DNA from: Gaetbulibacter_A aestuarii | Lineage (GTDB): Bacteria > Bacteroidota > Bacteroidia > Flavobacteriales > Flavobacteriaceae | Reading direction: 5' to 3' | NCBI RefSeq assembly: GCF_039537665.1 | Contig: NZ_BAABAY010000002.1 | Location: 124,001 to 188,000 of the forward strand | DNA: 64,000 bases | In this document: piece by piece, positions 24,659-34,055 of the stretch | Position numbering within the stretch: position 1 is the first letter of the stretch | Layout of the letters: each line of letters opens with the position of its first letter | Translations under genes and position numbers: made by a program | The notes under the pieces: model-generated | Database searches by the model: none | The model's input: the letters and a program-made list of their open reading frames with translations, nothing else | What the model was told of the DNA's origin: nothing

Positions 24659-25447
24659 CTACTTTAATTCTATTTCTGCAACCGAATTATCTAAAGACGC
24701 CGTGGTGTTGCCGCCTTTAGGTTCAATGGTGATGTTTAATCCTCGGGCATTTTCAGTATAGGGAATGTACTGTAACTGACGATCCGTTTCACTTAAAATC
24801 CCCAGACTTACCATTTTACCTTGCAATTCTGCCCAGATCTGGTAGCATTTTTCTTTTGGTAATTGCGGTAAGGATACCACATCGATCATGGATGTTCTTT
24901 CTTTAGGATTAATGTAAGCTACCGTTTTTAAGTCTTTAGCTCTGCTATTACCCTGAATAATATATTTGTAAGTTTCAGGATCGTTGAGTTGCTTAAATTG
25001 TTGCATCACATTGTCCAATTTCGAATTCGTATTTGCGATATCACTTCGTAAATCGAAAATTTCATCAACAACCGTTTGGTTTTCTCTAGATAATTTTCTA
25101 TTCTGATTATAAAAAACGAACGATGTTACCGCAAATAAAATGGCCGTAACACTAGCAGCGATAGACATCACATGCCAAACTTTATAAGATCGTTTTTGTT
25201 TTATAGTCATTACAGGTGCATCATCTAGTTCGTTTAGGATATTTCCTAAAATATGTCGTGGTGCTTCTTCAGCATGTGCTTTCGATACAACTTCCAGGTT
25301 GTATTGTAGCGTGTTGTAGGCATTCTGAACCTCTGGATACTTTGAAATGTAAGACTCCACTTGTTCTGTTTCAGCAGAAGAAGTGTTTCCTACTAGATAT
25401 TTTTCTAATAGGCCAGAATTTAAAAAAGTAGTTATTTTCTCATTCAT
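24659..25447 (-). CDS. Anti-sigma factor, RskA family
   Basis: The 262-aa protein has a cytoplasmic N-terminal helical part (about 1-85; LLEKYLVGNTSSAETEQVESYI), one transmembrane helix (about 92-112), and a periplasmic coiled coil followed by an RskA-type C-terminal domain with LPKEKCYQIWAELQGKMVSLG. Anti-sigma K proteins hold their sigma factor until regulated proteolysis. It lies 8 bp downstream of the ECF sigma gene, so the pair is one unit. The signal is unknown. Confidence 0.9.
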   Translation of the reverse strand: MNEKITTFLNSGLLEKYLVGNTSSAETEQVESYISKYPEVQNAYNTLQYNLEVVSKAHAEEAPRHILGNILNELDDAPVMTIKQKRSYKVWHVMSIAASVTAILFAVTSFVFYNQNRKLSRENQTVVDEIFDLRSDIANTNSKLDNVMQQFKQLNDPETYKYIIQGNSRAKDLKTVAYINPKERTSMIDVVSLPQLPKEKCYQIWAELQGKMVSLGILSETDRQLQYIPYTENARGLNITIEPKGGNTTASLDNSVAEIELK

Positions 25448-25455
25448 GACGTTAT

Positions 25456-25989
25456 TTATTGAGGATCGTAAATCTTTTTCAACTCACGTAATCCAATTTT
25501 TAATCTCGATTTAATAGTTCCTAACGGAATATTTAGTTCTTCACTAGCTTCTTGCTGTGTCATCCCCTCAAAAAAGAGGCTTTCTAATACAATTTGATAT
25601 TTCTTTTCAATACTTCCCAGGTGCTTTCGGATATCTAAAACATCCTGATTTAATTCACCTGCATTTATTGTATATACGTTTGAAGCTTCAATTTGGACTT
25701 CCTTGGTTGTTTTATTTTTTAAAGAACGCACTTTGTCAATAGCTGAATTGTAAGCAATTCGGTATAACCAGGTAAATAATCGGGCCTTTGAGGCATCATA
25801 CTTTTTTGAATAGCGCCAGATCTTAATAAAACTTTCTTGTAAAACATCCTGAGCGACTTCATCATCGGAAATCACTTTTTTTATTACACCAAACAAAGCG
25901 TCAGCGTAATTGTCGTAAAGTAGCGTGAGCGCTTTTTTATCACCCTTCTCGAGTAATTCAACTATTTGTTTCTCGATGTTCGAAATCAA
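25456..25989 (-). CDS. ECF-type sigma factor (SigK-like)
   Basis: The 177-aa protein has sigma region 2 (DDEVAQDVLQESFIKIWRY, ARLFTWLYRIAYNSAID) and region 4 (GMTQQEASEELNIPLGTIKSRLKIGLREL). The start is a TTG at 25989; an in-frame stop lies six codons upstream and no ATG fits. The adjacent RskA-type gene encodes its probable inhibitor. Sequence and pairing resemble the SigK/RskA group, which often answers to envelope or redox stress. Confidence 0.9.
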   Translation of the reverse strand: MISNIEKQIVELLEKGDKKALTLLYDNYADALFGVIKKVISDDEVAQDVLQESFIKIWRYSKKYDASKARLFTWLYRIAYNSAIDKVRSLKNKTTKEVQIEASNVYTINAGELNQDVLDIRKHLGSIEKKYQIVLESLFFEGMTQQEASEELNIPLGTIKSRLKIGLRELKKIYDPQ

Positions 25990-26031
25990 GGCGAATTGGT
26001 TTAGTTAGTGGTACTTTAAAAATCAATTTAG

Positions 26032-26039
26032 CAAAAGTA
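26032..26039 (-). promoter_or_regulatory. -10 box of the sigma/anti-sigma operon (TACTTTTG)
   Basis: Exact TAnnTTTG on the minus strand, 42 bp upstream of the TTG start codon. Confidence 0.45.
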
Positions 26040-26054
26040 TACAAATCCACTCGA

Positions 26055-27068
26055 TTATAAAATATTTACTTCAGCTTCAATGTTAACGTCAAATAATTTT
26101 TTTATTGTTTTTTGAATTAACCGGGCCAAATTTAAAATATCTGAACCTTTTGCGCCACCGTAATTTACAAGAACCAAAGCTTGATTTTTATGAACACCAT
26201 AATTACCAAAACGTTTACCTTTAAATCCGGCTTGTTCAATGAGCCAGCCGGCAGGCACTTTTACTTCGTGCTCTGAAACAGGATAAGAAGGCATTTCAGG
26301 AAAATTTTGAAGTAAGGTTTGATATTGTTCCGTCGAAATGATAGGATTTTTAAAGAAACTACCACTATTTCCAATCATCTTAGGGTCCGGTAGTTTTTGT
26401 TGCCGGATTGAAATCACAGCCTTCGAAATATCCTGAATACTTGGTTGTGATACTTTCATGACTTCCAATGCTGATCGGATGGCACCATAATTTATATGAA
26501 GCTGATGGTCTTTTTTTGTTAATTTGAATACAACAGAAGTAATTATATATTGGCCCTTTACTTCATTTTTGAAAACAGAATTTCGATATTCAAACTTACA
26601 ATCTTCACGTTTGAAGGTTTTGGTTTCCAAAGATTCAATATTCAGAGCTTCGCAACTCATAAAGGAATCTTTTAGCTCAACACCATAAGCACCAATGTTT
26701 TGAATAGGTGCAGTACCAACATTCCCGGGAATTAACGATAGGTTTTCTAAACCTCCATAGTTATGGTCTAAACACCACAATACAAACGCATGCCAATTTT
26801 CTCCGGCCTGGGCTTCAACATAGACCCACTGATCATCTTCTTCAATCACCCGGATTCCTTTGAAACCAATTTTAATTACCAAACCATTAAAATCTTCAGT
26901 GAGTAACATATTACTTCCTCCTCCGAGGAACAATTTTTTCTGTTTTGTGTTATTAGTTAGAACGTCCTGTAATTCAGTGATATTGGAAACCGCCGCAAAC
27001 GATGCTGCCAAAACATCAATTCCAAAGGTGTTAAAGGGTTTTAATGATATGTTTTTCTGAATTTTCAA
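26055..27068 (-). CDS. murB: UDP-N-acetylmuramate dehydrogenase
   Basis: The 337-aa protein has the FAD-binding GGGSNMLL, LSLIPGNVGTAPIQNIGAYG, the substrate Arg in FEYRNSVFK, and the catalytic Ser in GNSGSFFKNP, then PAGWLIEQAGFKGKRFG. Length and the missing 'type II' gap fit the E. coli-like (type I) MurB. It reduces UDP-GlcNAc-enolpyruvate in peptidoglycan synthesis in the cytosol. Its start overlaps the stop of the aminotransferase gene by 4 bp. Confidence 0.97.
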   Translation of the reverse strand: MKIQKNISLKPFNTFGIDVLAASFAAVSNITELQDVLTNNTKQKKLFLGGGSNMLLTEDFNGLVIKIGFKGIRVIEEDDQWVYVEAQAGENWHAFVLWCLDHNYGGLENLSLIPGNVGTAPIQNIGAYGVELKDSFMSCEALNIESLETKTFKREDCKFEYRNSVFKNEVKGQYIITSVVFKLTKKDHQLHINYGAIRSALEVMKVSQPSIQDISKAVISIRQQKLPDPKMIGNSGSFFKNPIISTEQYQTLLQNFPEMPSYPVSEHEVKVPAGWLIEQAGFKGKRFGNYGVHKNQALVLVNYGGAKGSDILNLARLIQKTIKKLFDVNIEAEVNIL

Positions 27069-28258
27069 AGCGTAATATACTGGTTTAATGCTTCTTTTAG
27101 AATGTAAACCGCACGTTTTAGTTTTTCTCGGTTAAGCACGTAGGCAATTCGAATTTGATTCAATCCCAGGCCCGGTGTTGAATAAAAACCTGCTGCCGGT
27201 GCTATCATAACGGTTTCCCCGTTAAGGTGAAATGACTCTAAAAGCCATTGTGCAAAATGATCTGCATTGGCAATAGGAAGCTCCACAATACAATAAAATG
27301 CGCCTTTTGGTTTGGCTATTTTAACCCCCTTGATTTTTTCTAATTCTTCAATTAGTAAGTTGCGACGCTTGGTATATTCTTCAATAACTTCATCAAAATA
27401 CGATTGAGGTGTATCCAGGGCAGCCTCGGCTGCGATCTGTCCGTAAGTTGGCGGGCTCAACCGTGCCTGCGCAAATTTTAGGACGGTTTGCAATACTTCT
27501 TTATTTCTGGATACCAAACATCCAACACGGGCGCCACACATACTATAGCGTTTGGATACAGAATCAATGAGTATGGTGTGTTCATCAATTCCAGGTAAGT
27601 TCAGGATAGAATGATGTTCATTATCGTCGTAAACAAATTCACGATAAACTTCATCTGCTACCAAAAACAGATTATGCTTATGTGCCAGAGCCCCTAATTT
27701 GTTAATTTCATCATGAGTGTATAAATACCCTGTCGGGTTCCCGGGATTACAAATTAAAATGGCTTTGGTTCTTTCAGTTATTAGTTTTTCGTATTCCTTA
27801 ATAGGGGGTAGGGCGAAGTTATTATCAATTTTACAAACCACAGGAACCACATTAACTCCTGTTGCCGTAGAAAAAGCAATGTAGTTTGCATAAAATGGCT
27901 CTGAAATTATGACTTCATCACCTGGATCTAGTATACTGCTAAACAAAAATAACAAGCCTTCACTAGCACCGGTTGTTACAATAATATCATTGGAAGTAAC
28001 ATCAATACCATGTTTTTTGTAATAATCAGCTAGCTTTTCCCTATATATTTCAGATCCATTCGAGCTCGAATAAGCCAATACATCAATATTACTTTCCTTA
28101 ATAGCATCAAGAGCTACGTCGGGAGTTTTTATATCCGGTTGCCCGATATTCAGGTGATAAATGGTTTTTCCATCTTTTAAAGCCTGTTCCGCATAAGGCA
28201 TTAATTTTCGGATAGGAGATTCAGGCATGTGTCGCCCTTTTGTCGATATGGATGGCAT
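27065..28258 (-). CDS. Pyridoxal phosphate-dependent aminotransferase, class I/II (AspC-like)
   Basis: The 397-aa fold-type I enzyme has NPGNPTGY (171-178), PLP-phosphate-binding and Schiff-base Lys236 in SVSKRYSMCGARVG, ADEVYREFVYD, and the C-terminal IRIAYVLNRE with the carboxylate-binding Arg. It resembles the aspartate/prephenate or branched aminotransferases of AAT subgroup I. The exact substrate cannot be read from sequence. It is coupled by a 4-bp overlap to murB. No clear promoter was found in the 114 bp upstream. Confidence 0.9.
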   Translation of the reverse strand: MPSISTKGRHMPESPIRKLMPYAEQALKDGKTIYHLNIGQPDIKTPDVALDAIKESNIDVLAYSSSNGSEIYREKLADYYKKHGIDVTSNDIIVTTGASEGLLFLFSSILDPGDEVIISEPFYANYIAFSTATGVNVVPVVCKIDNNFALPPIKEYEKLITERTKAILICNPGNPTGYLYTHDEINKLGALAHKHNLFLVADEVYREFVYDDNEHHSILNLPGIDEHTILIDSVSKRYSMCGARVGCLVSRNKEVLQTVLKFAQARLSPPTYGQIAAEAALDTPQSYFDEVIEEYTKRRNLLIEELEKIKGVKIAKPKGAFYCIVELPIANADHFAQWLLESFHLNGETVMIAPAAGFYSTPGLGLNQIRIAYVLNREKLKRAVYILKEALNQYITL

Positions 28259-28372
28259 GACTACTTCTTTGCCACAAAGTTGAGAAAATTATCTTAAAGT
28301 TTTTTTAAAATACAGGTATAAATCGAAAACCTTAAACAAAGATTCGTAACTTAAAGTACTTAAGCATATTAC

Positions 28373-29731
28373 ATGGTTAAAAAACCCACTTACATCCTCG
28401 TGATCCTGACCTTTGTTACTTGCTGTTGCTTTGCTCAGCCGGGAGGCTTTATTAATAATGGAAAGCACAGTGAGAGGATAGCATTTCAATTGATTAACGA
28501 TCTTATCATTTTTCCTATGGAGGTAAATGGTGTGCCATTGTCATTTGTTTTAGATACCGGAGTTCAAAAATCTATTGTATTTAATTTTACCAATGAAGAG
28601 GAGGAGACTGCCAAATTAAAAGAAAAAGAACGCATTATTCTTCGTGGATTGGGTGGTGGGCAATCTGTAGAAGCCTATAAATCATTTAACAACGTATTCA
28701 AAATAGGCGATTTAGTTAAACCCAATCAGGCTTTACATGTAATCCATAATAGTAATTTAGATTTTACACCCCGCCTGGGGGTTCCTGTACATGGTATTGT
28801 GGGTTACGATTTATTTAAAGATTTAATTGTTGAAATAAATTATTCACGCCAATTTCTAAGGTTTACAGATCTCAATTATTACGAAAAAAATGTATGTAGG
28901 AATTGTGAAGTTATTCCTTTGGAATTTCATAATAATAAACCCTACATTAAAACTTCAGTAAAAATCAACGGTAATGTAATACCAGTAAAATTGCTCATTG
29001 ATTCAGGAGGAAGTGATGCCCTTTGGTTATTTGAAGATGCTAATCAGGATATTGTTTGTGGTGACTTCTACTTTGATGATTTTCTTGGTTTTGGTTTGAA
29101 TGGGAGCGTTTATGGTAAACGTTCAAAAATTGATGCTTTTTATATTGGTGATTTTGAATTGAAGAATCCCAATGTAGCCTTTCCGGAATTGAGTTATGTG
29201 GCTTCAGCGATAAGTATTGAAGGCAGGAATGGAAGTTTGGCAGGAAATATTTTAAAACGTTTTAATGTGATTTTTGATTATAATAATGCTGAACTCATCA
29301 TTAAAAAGAATAATCATTTTAAAGATAAGTTCCAATACAACAAAAGTGGATTAGAATTAGCCCATGACGGCTTCCATTTGGTTCGAACTCGAGAAAATAT
29401 TGTTTCGATAGGTAATTCAAGTAGAGGCACCAATAATAGTATAGATGGTACCAGAATTATAGTGAATCCGTGGTATAAAGTAACTCTGCAGCCGATATAT
29501 AAAATCGTTGAGCTACGTGAAGATTCGCCCGCAGCCAGAGCAGGATTGCAAAAGGGAGATATTATTCTAAGTATTAATGGTAAATCAACACAGCATTTTT
29601 CTTTACAGGAACTTCTGGCAAGATTTTATGATGATGCCGGAACCACGATCCGATTGCATGTATTAAGACACGGAGAGGAATTTAATGCGAAATTTAAGCT
29701 TGAAAACTTATTTAAAATTAAAAAACCCTGA
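28373..29731 (+). CDS. Secreted retropepsin-like aspartyl protease with C-terminal PDZ domain
   Basis: The 452-aa protein begins with an export signal (to about residue 23, FAQPG). Two aspartyl-protease halves follow: FVLDTGVQKS (first catalytic DTG, about 58-60) and LLIDSGGSDALWL (second DSG, about 205). Near the C-terminus is a PDZ domain (about 375-445) with SPAARAGLQKGDIILSINGKS. Having both halves in one chain suggests a pepsin-like pseudo-dimer. The protein probably acts in the periplasm on peptides or proteins. The 5' arm of the downstream terminator overlaps its stop codon. Substrate is unknown. Confidence 0.9.
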   Translation: MVKKPTYILVILTFVTCCCFAQPGGFINNGKHSERIAFQLINDLIIFPMEVNGVPLSFVLDTGVQKSIVFNFTNEEEETAKLKEKERIILRGLGGGQSVEAYKSFNNVFKIGDLVKPNQALHVIHNSNLDFTPRLGVPVHGIVGYDLFKDLIVEINYSRQFLRFTDLNYYEKNVCRNCEVIPLEFHNNKPYIKTSVKINGNVIPVKLLIDSGGSDALWLFEDANQDIVCGDFYFDDFLGFGLNGSVYGKRSKIDAFYIGDFELKNPNVAFPELSYVASAISIEGRNGSLAGNILKRFNVIFDYNNAELIIKKNNHFKDKFQYNKSGLELAHDGFHLVRTRENIVSIGNSSRGTNNSIDGTRIIVNPWYKVTLQPIYKIVELREDSPAARAGLQKGDIILSINGKSTQHFSLQELLARFYDDAGTTIRLHVLRHGEEFNAKFKLENLFKIKKP

Positions 29732-29757
29732 TCTAATTAATAGTCAGGGTTTTATTT
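29722..29757 (+). terminator. Rho-independent terminator overlapping the protease stop codon
   Basis: Perfect 10-bp stem AAAACCCTGA (29722-29731) with TCAGGGTTTT (29744-29753), followed by T-rich sequence. It could serve both convergent genes. Confidence 0.85.
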
Positions 29758-29773
29758 TTAAAGCTGTTGCTAA

Positions 29774-30199
29774 CTATTGCTGAACAACACTTTTATCTTT
29801 ATTCTGAACCATACTACTCTGATTCGGATTTACCACATTACCTTTAATTTTTAAGGCAATTGTAGGCGTGTCTGCATTAGAGATTACTGTAATGGTTTTA
29901 CGGATAGGCATAACACGATTCGTATCGTATTTCACTTCAATTTGTCCGGTTTCACCAGGTAAAATAGGATGATCCGGCTTTTTAGGAATGGTACATCCAC
30001 AAGATGAGGTTACTTTTGATATGATAAGCGGGGCATCACCTGTATTAGTGAATTCGAATACACGAACGCCGTTGGCTCCTTTTTCAATTGTACCATAATC
30101 TATAACATCTGTTTTAAATTCTATTTTAGCTACCTTATCTTGAGCTTTAACAGAAAAACTCAATAAGCCAATAAATAAAATTGTAATTACTTGTTTCAT
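29774..30199 (-). CDS. DUF1573 domain-containing exported protein
   Basis: The 141-aa protein has a signal peptide (MKQVITILFIGLLSFSVKAQ) and one DUF1573 domain: DYGTIEKGANGVRVFEFTNTGDAPLIIS, the SSCGCTIP cysteine motif, and ILPGETGQIEVKYDT. DUF1573 is an immunoglobulin-like beta domain common in exported proteins of Bacteroidota; its function is not established. The gene has its own -10 box and appears to be monocistronic. Confidence 0.92.
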   Translation of the reverse strand: MKQVITILFIGLLSFSVKAQDKVAKIEFKTDVIDYGTIEKGANGVRVFEFTNTGDAPLIISKVTSSCGCTIPKKPDHPILPGETGQIEVKYDTNRVMPIRKTITVISNADTPTIALKIKGNVVNPNQSSMVQNKDKSVVQQ

Positions 30200-30284
30200 A
30201 ATACTTTCAATTTAGGTTATAATGCGACCAGATTTTTGATTTTTTCTATTGGTAAAATTTGGGTTTGGTCTTTAAATTATACGC

Positions 30285-30292
30285 CAAACATA
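30285..30292 (-). promoter_or_regulatory. -10 box of the DUF1573 gene (TATGTTTG)
   Basis: Exact TAnnTTTG on the minus strand, giving a leader of about 80 nt. No -33 TTG at normal spacing. Confidence 0.45.
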
Positions 30293-30459
30293 GGTTTATT
30301 TCCTACAAAATGCAAAAAAAATGGTTGAAATACCAATTTCTTAACATTCTGGTTGCATTGTTTTCATTGTAAATTTACGTGTTTTATTCCATTTTTTTAA
30401 TTTAACCTGATACTATTTACATCCTTAAGTAAATAGTTTCATAGGAAAAGAAATATAAG

Positions 30460-30467
30460 TATTTTTG
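30460..30467 (+). promoter_or_regulatory. -10 box of valS (TATTTTTG)
   Basis: Exact TAnnTTTG, 31 bp upstream of valS. The 299-bp gap 30200-30498 holds this box and the DUF1573 box on the other strand; I see no ORF, hairpin, T-box-like or other regulatory element in the rest (about 30300-30440). Confidence 0.5.
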
Positions 30468-30498
30468 CACTTCATTATTCAAAAACTATTCCAAAGCA

Positions 30499-33132
30499 AT
30501 GAATATACCCTCAAAATATAACGCTCAAGAGGTAGAATCGAAGTGGTACGACTACTGGATGAAACATAAATATTTTCATTCAACACCTGACAATCGGGAG
30601 CCTTACACCATCGTAATTCCGCCGCCAAATGTTACCGGTGTTTTACATATGGGGCATATGCTTAACAATACGATCCAAGATGTTTTGATCAGGAGAGCAC
30701 GTTTGCAGGGTAAAAATGCTTGTTGGGTGCCCGGAACAGACCATGCCTCTATTGCCACTGAAGCCAAGGTTGTAGCTAAACTGAGGGAGCAGGGTATTAA
30801 TAAAAGTGATCTAACGCGAGATGAATTCCTGAAACATGCCTGGGATTGGACTCATGAGTATGGAGGCGTTATATTAGAACAATTAAAAAAATTAGGTTGT
30901 TCCTGCGATTGGGATCGTACCAGGTTTACAATGGACCCTGAAATGTCCGAATCTGTAATCAAGGTTTTCGTTGATCTTTACGAAAAAGGCTTGATTTACC
31001 GTGGATTTCGCATGGTAAACTGGGATCCGGAAGCAAAAACTACACTTTCTGATGAAGAAGTGGTCCATGAAGAACGACAAGGAAAATTATATTATATCAA
31101 CTATAAAGTAGCTGATTCCGACGATGTTTTAACCATTGCAACCACGCGTCCTGAAACAATTTTTGGCGATACGGCAATTTGTATCAATCCAAATGATGAA
31201 CGCTTTAGTCATTTAAAAGGAAAAAAAGCTATTGTTCCTATAGCAAACCGTGTTATTCCTATTATTGAAGATGATTACGTAGATGTAGAATTCGGGACCG
31301 GTTGTTTGAAGGTAACACCGGCGCATGACGAAAATGACAAGAATCTTGGAGATAAGCACGATCTTGAAGTGATTGATATCTTTAATGATGATGCGAGCCT
31401 GAATCATTACGGTTTACAGTTTGAAGGCATGGATCGTTTTGAAGCCCGAAAAGCTGTTGCTAAAGCTTTAGAGGATTCAGGTGAGTTGATTAAAACAGAA
31501 AATTATACCAATAAAGTAGGAACCTCTGAACGTACAAAAGCGGTTATTGAGCCAAGGCTAAGCGATCAGTGGTTTTTGAAAATGGAAGATTTAGCCAAAC
31601 CGGCCATTGATGCTGTTTTGAAAAATGATACCATAAAATTATTTCCCAAGAAATTTGAAAACACCTATCGTCACTGGATGGAAAATATTCGCGATTGGAA
31701 TATTTCTAGACAGTTGTTGTGGGGACAACAAATACCGGCCTATTATTATGGCGATGGAAAAGAAGACTTTGTAGTTGCAGAAACACTCGAACAAGCCGTT
31801 GAAAAAGCACGGAAAGTCACCAAAAATAACAACTTAAAAGCCAGCGATCTTACACAGGACTCAGACGCTCTGGATACCTGGTTTTCATCATGGTTATGGC
31901 CTATAAGTGTATTCGACGGCATTCGTAACCCGGATAACGAGGATATTAATTACTATTACCCAACCAACGATCTGGTTACGGGTCCTGACATTCTATTCTT
32001 TTGGGTAGCGCGAATGATCATTGCTGGTTACGAATATCGTGGAGAAAAACCATTTAGCAATGTTTATCTAACAGGATTAGTTCGTGATAAACAACGCCGT
32101 AAAATGAGTAAACAATTAGGAAACTCTCCTGATGCTTTAAAACTTATTGAAACTTACGGTGCCGGTGGTGTTCGTGTGGGACTCCTACTGAGCAGTGCCG
32201 CCGGGAACGACCTAATGTTCGATGAAGCCCTTTGTCAGCAAGGTAAAGCCTTTGGTAATAAAATATGGAATGCATTTCGACTTGTAAAAGGTTGGGAGGT
32301 TGATTCCAAATTAGAACAACCTGAATCCAGTAAAATAGCTATTGCCTGGTATCAGTCAAAATTCCAAAAAGCCCTTATTGAAATTGAGGATCATTTTAGT
32401 AAATATCGCTTGAGTGATGCTTTAATGGCGATTTACAAACTTATTTTTGATGATTTTTGCGGTTGGTTCCTGGAAATGATAAAACCCGGATACCAACAAC
32501 CTATAGACTCTAAAACGTTGGATGAAACCATTGCATTGTTGGAAGATAATCTTAAAATAGTGCATCCTTTTATGCCTTTTATTACAGAAGATATTTGGCA
32601 CTATATTGCTGAAAGAAAACCTGAGGAAGCTTTAATTGTATCAAAATGGCCGGAAACCAGACCTATAAATGAAAGTTTAATTGAAGAATTCAATTTGGCT
32701 TCAGAGGTTATTTCCGGAATTCGTAATATTCGAAAAGAAAAAAATATGGCTTTCAAGGACGCTATAGATTTTTCAGTAATCAATAATGAAGAAGCTCCTA
32801 AAACTTTTGATTCGTTGATCGCTAAACTGGGTAATCTTAACGCTATAGATTATGTAAACGAACCTTTAGATGGAGCTTTGACCTTTCGTGTAAAATCTAA
32901 TGAATACTTTGTGCCTATGGCAGGTAGTATTGATGTGGCTGCAGAGCTTGAAAAATTACAGGGAGAATTAGAATATACAGAAGGGTTTTTAAGATCAGTT
33001 CAAAAGAAATTATCAAATGAGCGTTTTGTAAATAATGCGCCTGAACAGGTAGTTGCTTCTGAAAAGAAAAAGGAAGCTGACGCCTTGGCCAAGATTGAGA
33101 CTTTAAAATCCAGCATTAAAAGTCTGCAATAG
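30499..33132 (+). CDS. valS: Valyl-tRNA synthetase
   Basis: The 877-aa class Ia synthetase has PPPNVTGVLHMGH (HIGH-like motif at 50-53), GTDHASIATEAKV, the editing (CP1) domain with TTRPETIFGDTA and GTGCLKVTPAHD, and the second signature RRKMSKQLGNSPD, in which the usual last Ser of KMSKS is Gln. The C-terminal coiled-coil tRNA arm (about 815-877) is present. It charges tRNA-Val and edits Thr. Length is normal for the short bacterial ValRS. Confidence 0.98.
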   Translation: MNIPSKYNAQEVESKWYDYWMKHKYFHSTPDNREPYTIVIPPPNVTGVLHMGHMLNNTIQDVLIRRARLQGKNACWVPGTDHASIATEAKVVAKLREQGINKSDLTRDEFLKHAWDWTHEYGGVILEQLKKLGCSCDWDRTRFTMDPEMSESVIKVFVDLYEKGLIYRGFRMVNWDPEAKTTLSDEEVVHEERQGKLYYINYKVADSDDVLTIATTRPETIFGDTAICINPNDERFSHLKGKKAIVPIANRVIPIIEDDYVDVEFGTGCLKVTPAHDENDKNLGDKHDLEVIDIFNDDASLNHYGLQFEGMDRFEARKAVAKALEDSGELIKTENYTNKVGTSERTKAVIEPRLSDQWFLKMEDLAKPAIDAVLKNDTIKLFPKKFENTYRHWMENIRDWNISRQLLWGQQIPAYYYGDGKEDFVVAETLEQAVEKARKVTKNNNLKASDLTQDSDALDTWFSSWLWPISVFDGIRNPDNEDINYYYPTNDLVTGPDILFFWVARMIIAGYEYRGEKPFSNVYLTGLVRDKQRRKMSKQLGNSPDALKLIETYGAGGVRVGLLLSSAAGNDLMFDEALCQQGKAFGNKIWNAFRLVKGWEVDSKLEQPESSKIAIAWYQSKFQKALIEIEDHFSKYRLSDALMAIYKLIFDDFCGWFLEMIKPGYQQPIDSKTLDETIALLEDNLKIVHPFMPFITEDIWHYIAERKPEEALIVSKWPETRPINESLIEEFNLASEVISGIRNIRKEKNMAFKDAIDFSVINNEEAPKTFDSLIAKLGNLNAIDYVNEPLDGALTFRVKSNEYFVPMAGSIDVAAELEKLQGELEYTEGFLRSVQKKLSNERFVNNAPEQVVASEKKKEADALAKIETLKSSIKSLQ

Positions 33133-33139
33133 TTTTTTA

Positions 33140-33406
33140 CTATTGTCGGTATAAAAAATAATTGTTTACCAGTTCGATGTAGATTTTTTTGGCTTCATCG
33201 GCCGTGATATCTTCAACTTGAAATAAAGCATTTGTTTTAAATGCGTTGATGATGGCCTTCTTGCTTTTAGGTTTCCCAACATCGTTGGTAGCCTTTTTAT
33301 AGTAGGCATACAATTTTAGCAGGGTGTCTGCAGGAAATGGCTCCTTATGCTCATTTACTCGAGCTACGGCTTCCTGAAATTCTATGTCTAATGCTTTGTT
33401 ACTCAT
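33140..33406 (-). CDS. Acyl-CoA-binding protein (ACBP) family
   Basis: The 88-aa four-helix protein has the ACBP pattern: LDIEFQEAVARVNEHKE, LLKLYAYYKKATNDVGKPK and a C-terminal DEAKKIYIELVNNY. ACBPs bind long-chain acyl-CoA in the cytosol. The start at 33406 (ATGAGTAA overlap with psd, 8 bp) is preferred over an ATG at 33418, because MSNK aligns with the family start and the overlap fits translational coupling. It ends the LUD-cdsA-psd operon, so its lipid role agrees with its neighbours. Confidence 0.85.
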   Translation of the reverse strand: MSNKALDIEFQEAVARVNEHKEPFPADTLLKLYAYYKKATNDVGKPKSKKAIINAFKTNALFQVEDITADEAKKIYIELVNNYFLYRQ

Positions 33407-34055
33407 GTAATTCTGCAATTACGGTTTCGCCACCACGAACTTTTTGATTTAATTTTACTTTAACATCCGCTGTAAGAGGTAAAAAGATATCGACTCGCGA
33501 TCCAAATTTAATAAATCCGGAATCAGCACCCTGAATGGCCGTTTCACCAACTTCAGCATAATTTACAATACGTTTGGCCAGCGCTCCCGCAATTTGGCGG
33601 TACATCACTTTTCCGTAAGTTTCATTGTCGATAACTACAGTGGTACGTTCGTTTTCTTCACTTGCTTTTGGATGCCAGGCAACCAGATATTTTCCCGGAT
33701 GATATTTACTGTATTCTATTTTTCCGTTGATAGGATAACGCGTAGCATGTACATTCAAAGGTGACATAAAAACACTTACTTGAATTCGCTTATCCTTAAA
33801 ATATTCATTTTCAAGAACCTCTTCAATAACCACAACCTTACCATCTACAGCAGAAAGGACATTAAGGTTGTTAATATGTGTATAACGTTTAGGATTTCTG
33901 AAAAACTGAAGGATCAGGATAAAAAACACCAGTAAAATCAACATCAGCACCGAGCGTAACCAACTCAGGGATACTGCTCCATCGATAATTAGAAATCCGG
34001 CGACTATCACGATAAATGCACCGAAAATGATTTTATAGCCTTCTTTATGAAACAT
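33399..34055 (-). CDS. psd: Phosphatidylserine decarboxylase, short form
   Basis: The 218-aa protein has two N-terminal transmembrane stretches (about 8-50), then RNPKR, SPLNVHATRYP and the self-cleavage site FIKFGSRVDIFLP, where Ser186 would become the pyruvoyl group. It decarboxylates phosphatidylserine to phosphatidylethanolamine in the inner membrane. It overlaps cdsA by 11 bp upstream and the ACBP gene downstream. The short form with GS rather than LGST is typical of Bacteroidota. Confidence 0.95.
   Translation of the reverse strand: MFHKEGYKIIFGAFIVIVAGFLIIDGAVSLSWLRSVLMLILLVFFILILQFFRNPKRYTHINNLNVLSAVDGKVVVIEEVLENEYFKDKRIQVSVFMSPLNVHATRYPINGKIEYSKYHPGKYLVAWHPKASEENERTTVVIDNETYGKVMYRQIAGALAKRIVNYAEVGETAIQGADSGFIKFGSRVDIFLPLTADVKVKLNQKVRGGETVIAELHE

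Noticed and set aside
30200..30459. Possible T-box or other riboswitch upstream of valS
   Set aside because: No T-box sequence, specifier hairpin or terminator is visible, and T-boxes are essentially not expected in Bacteroidota; the -10 box is only 31 bp from the start codon.
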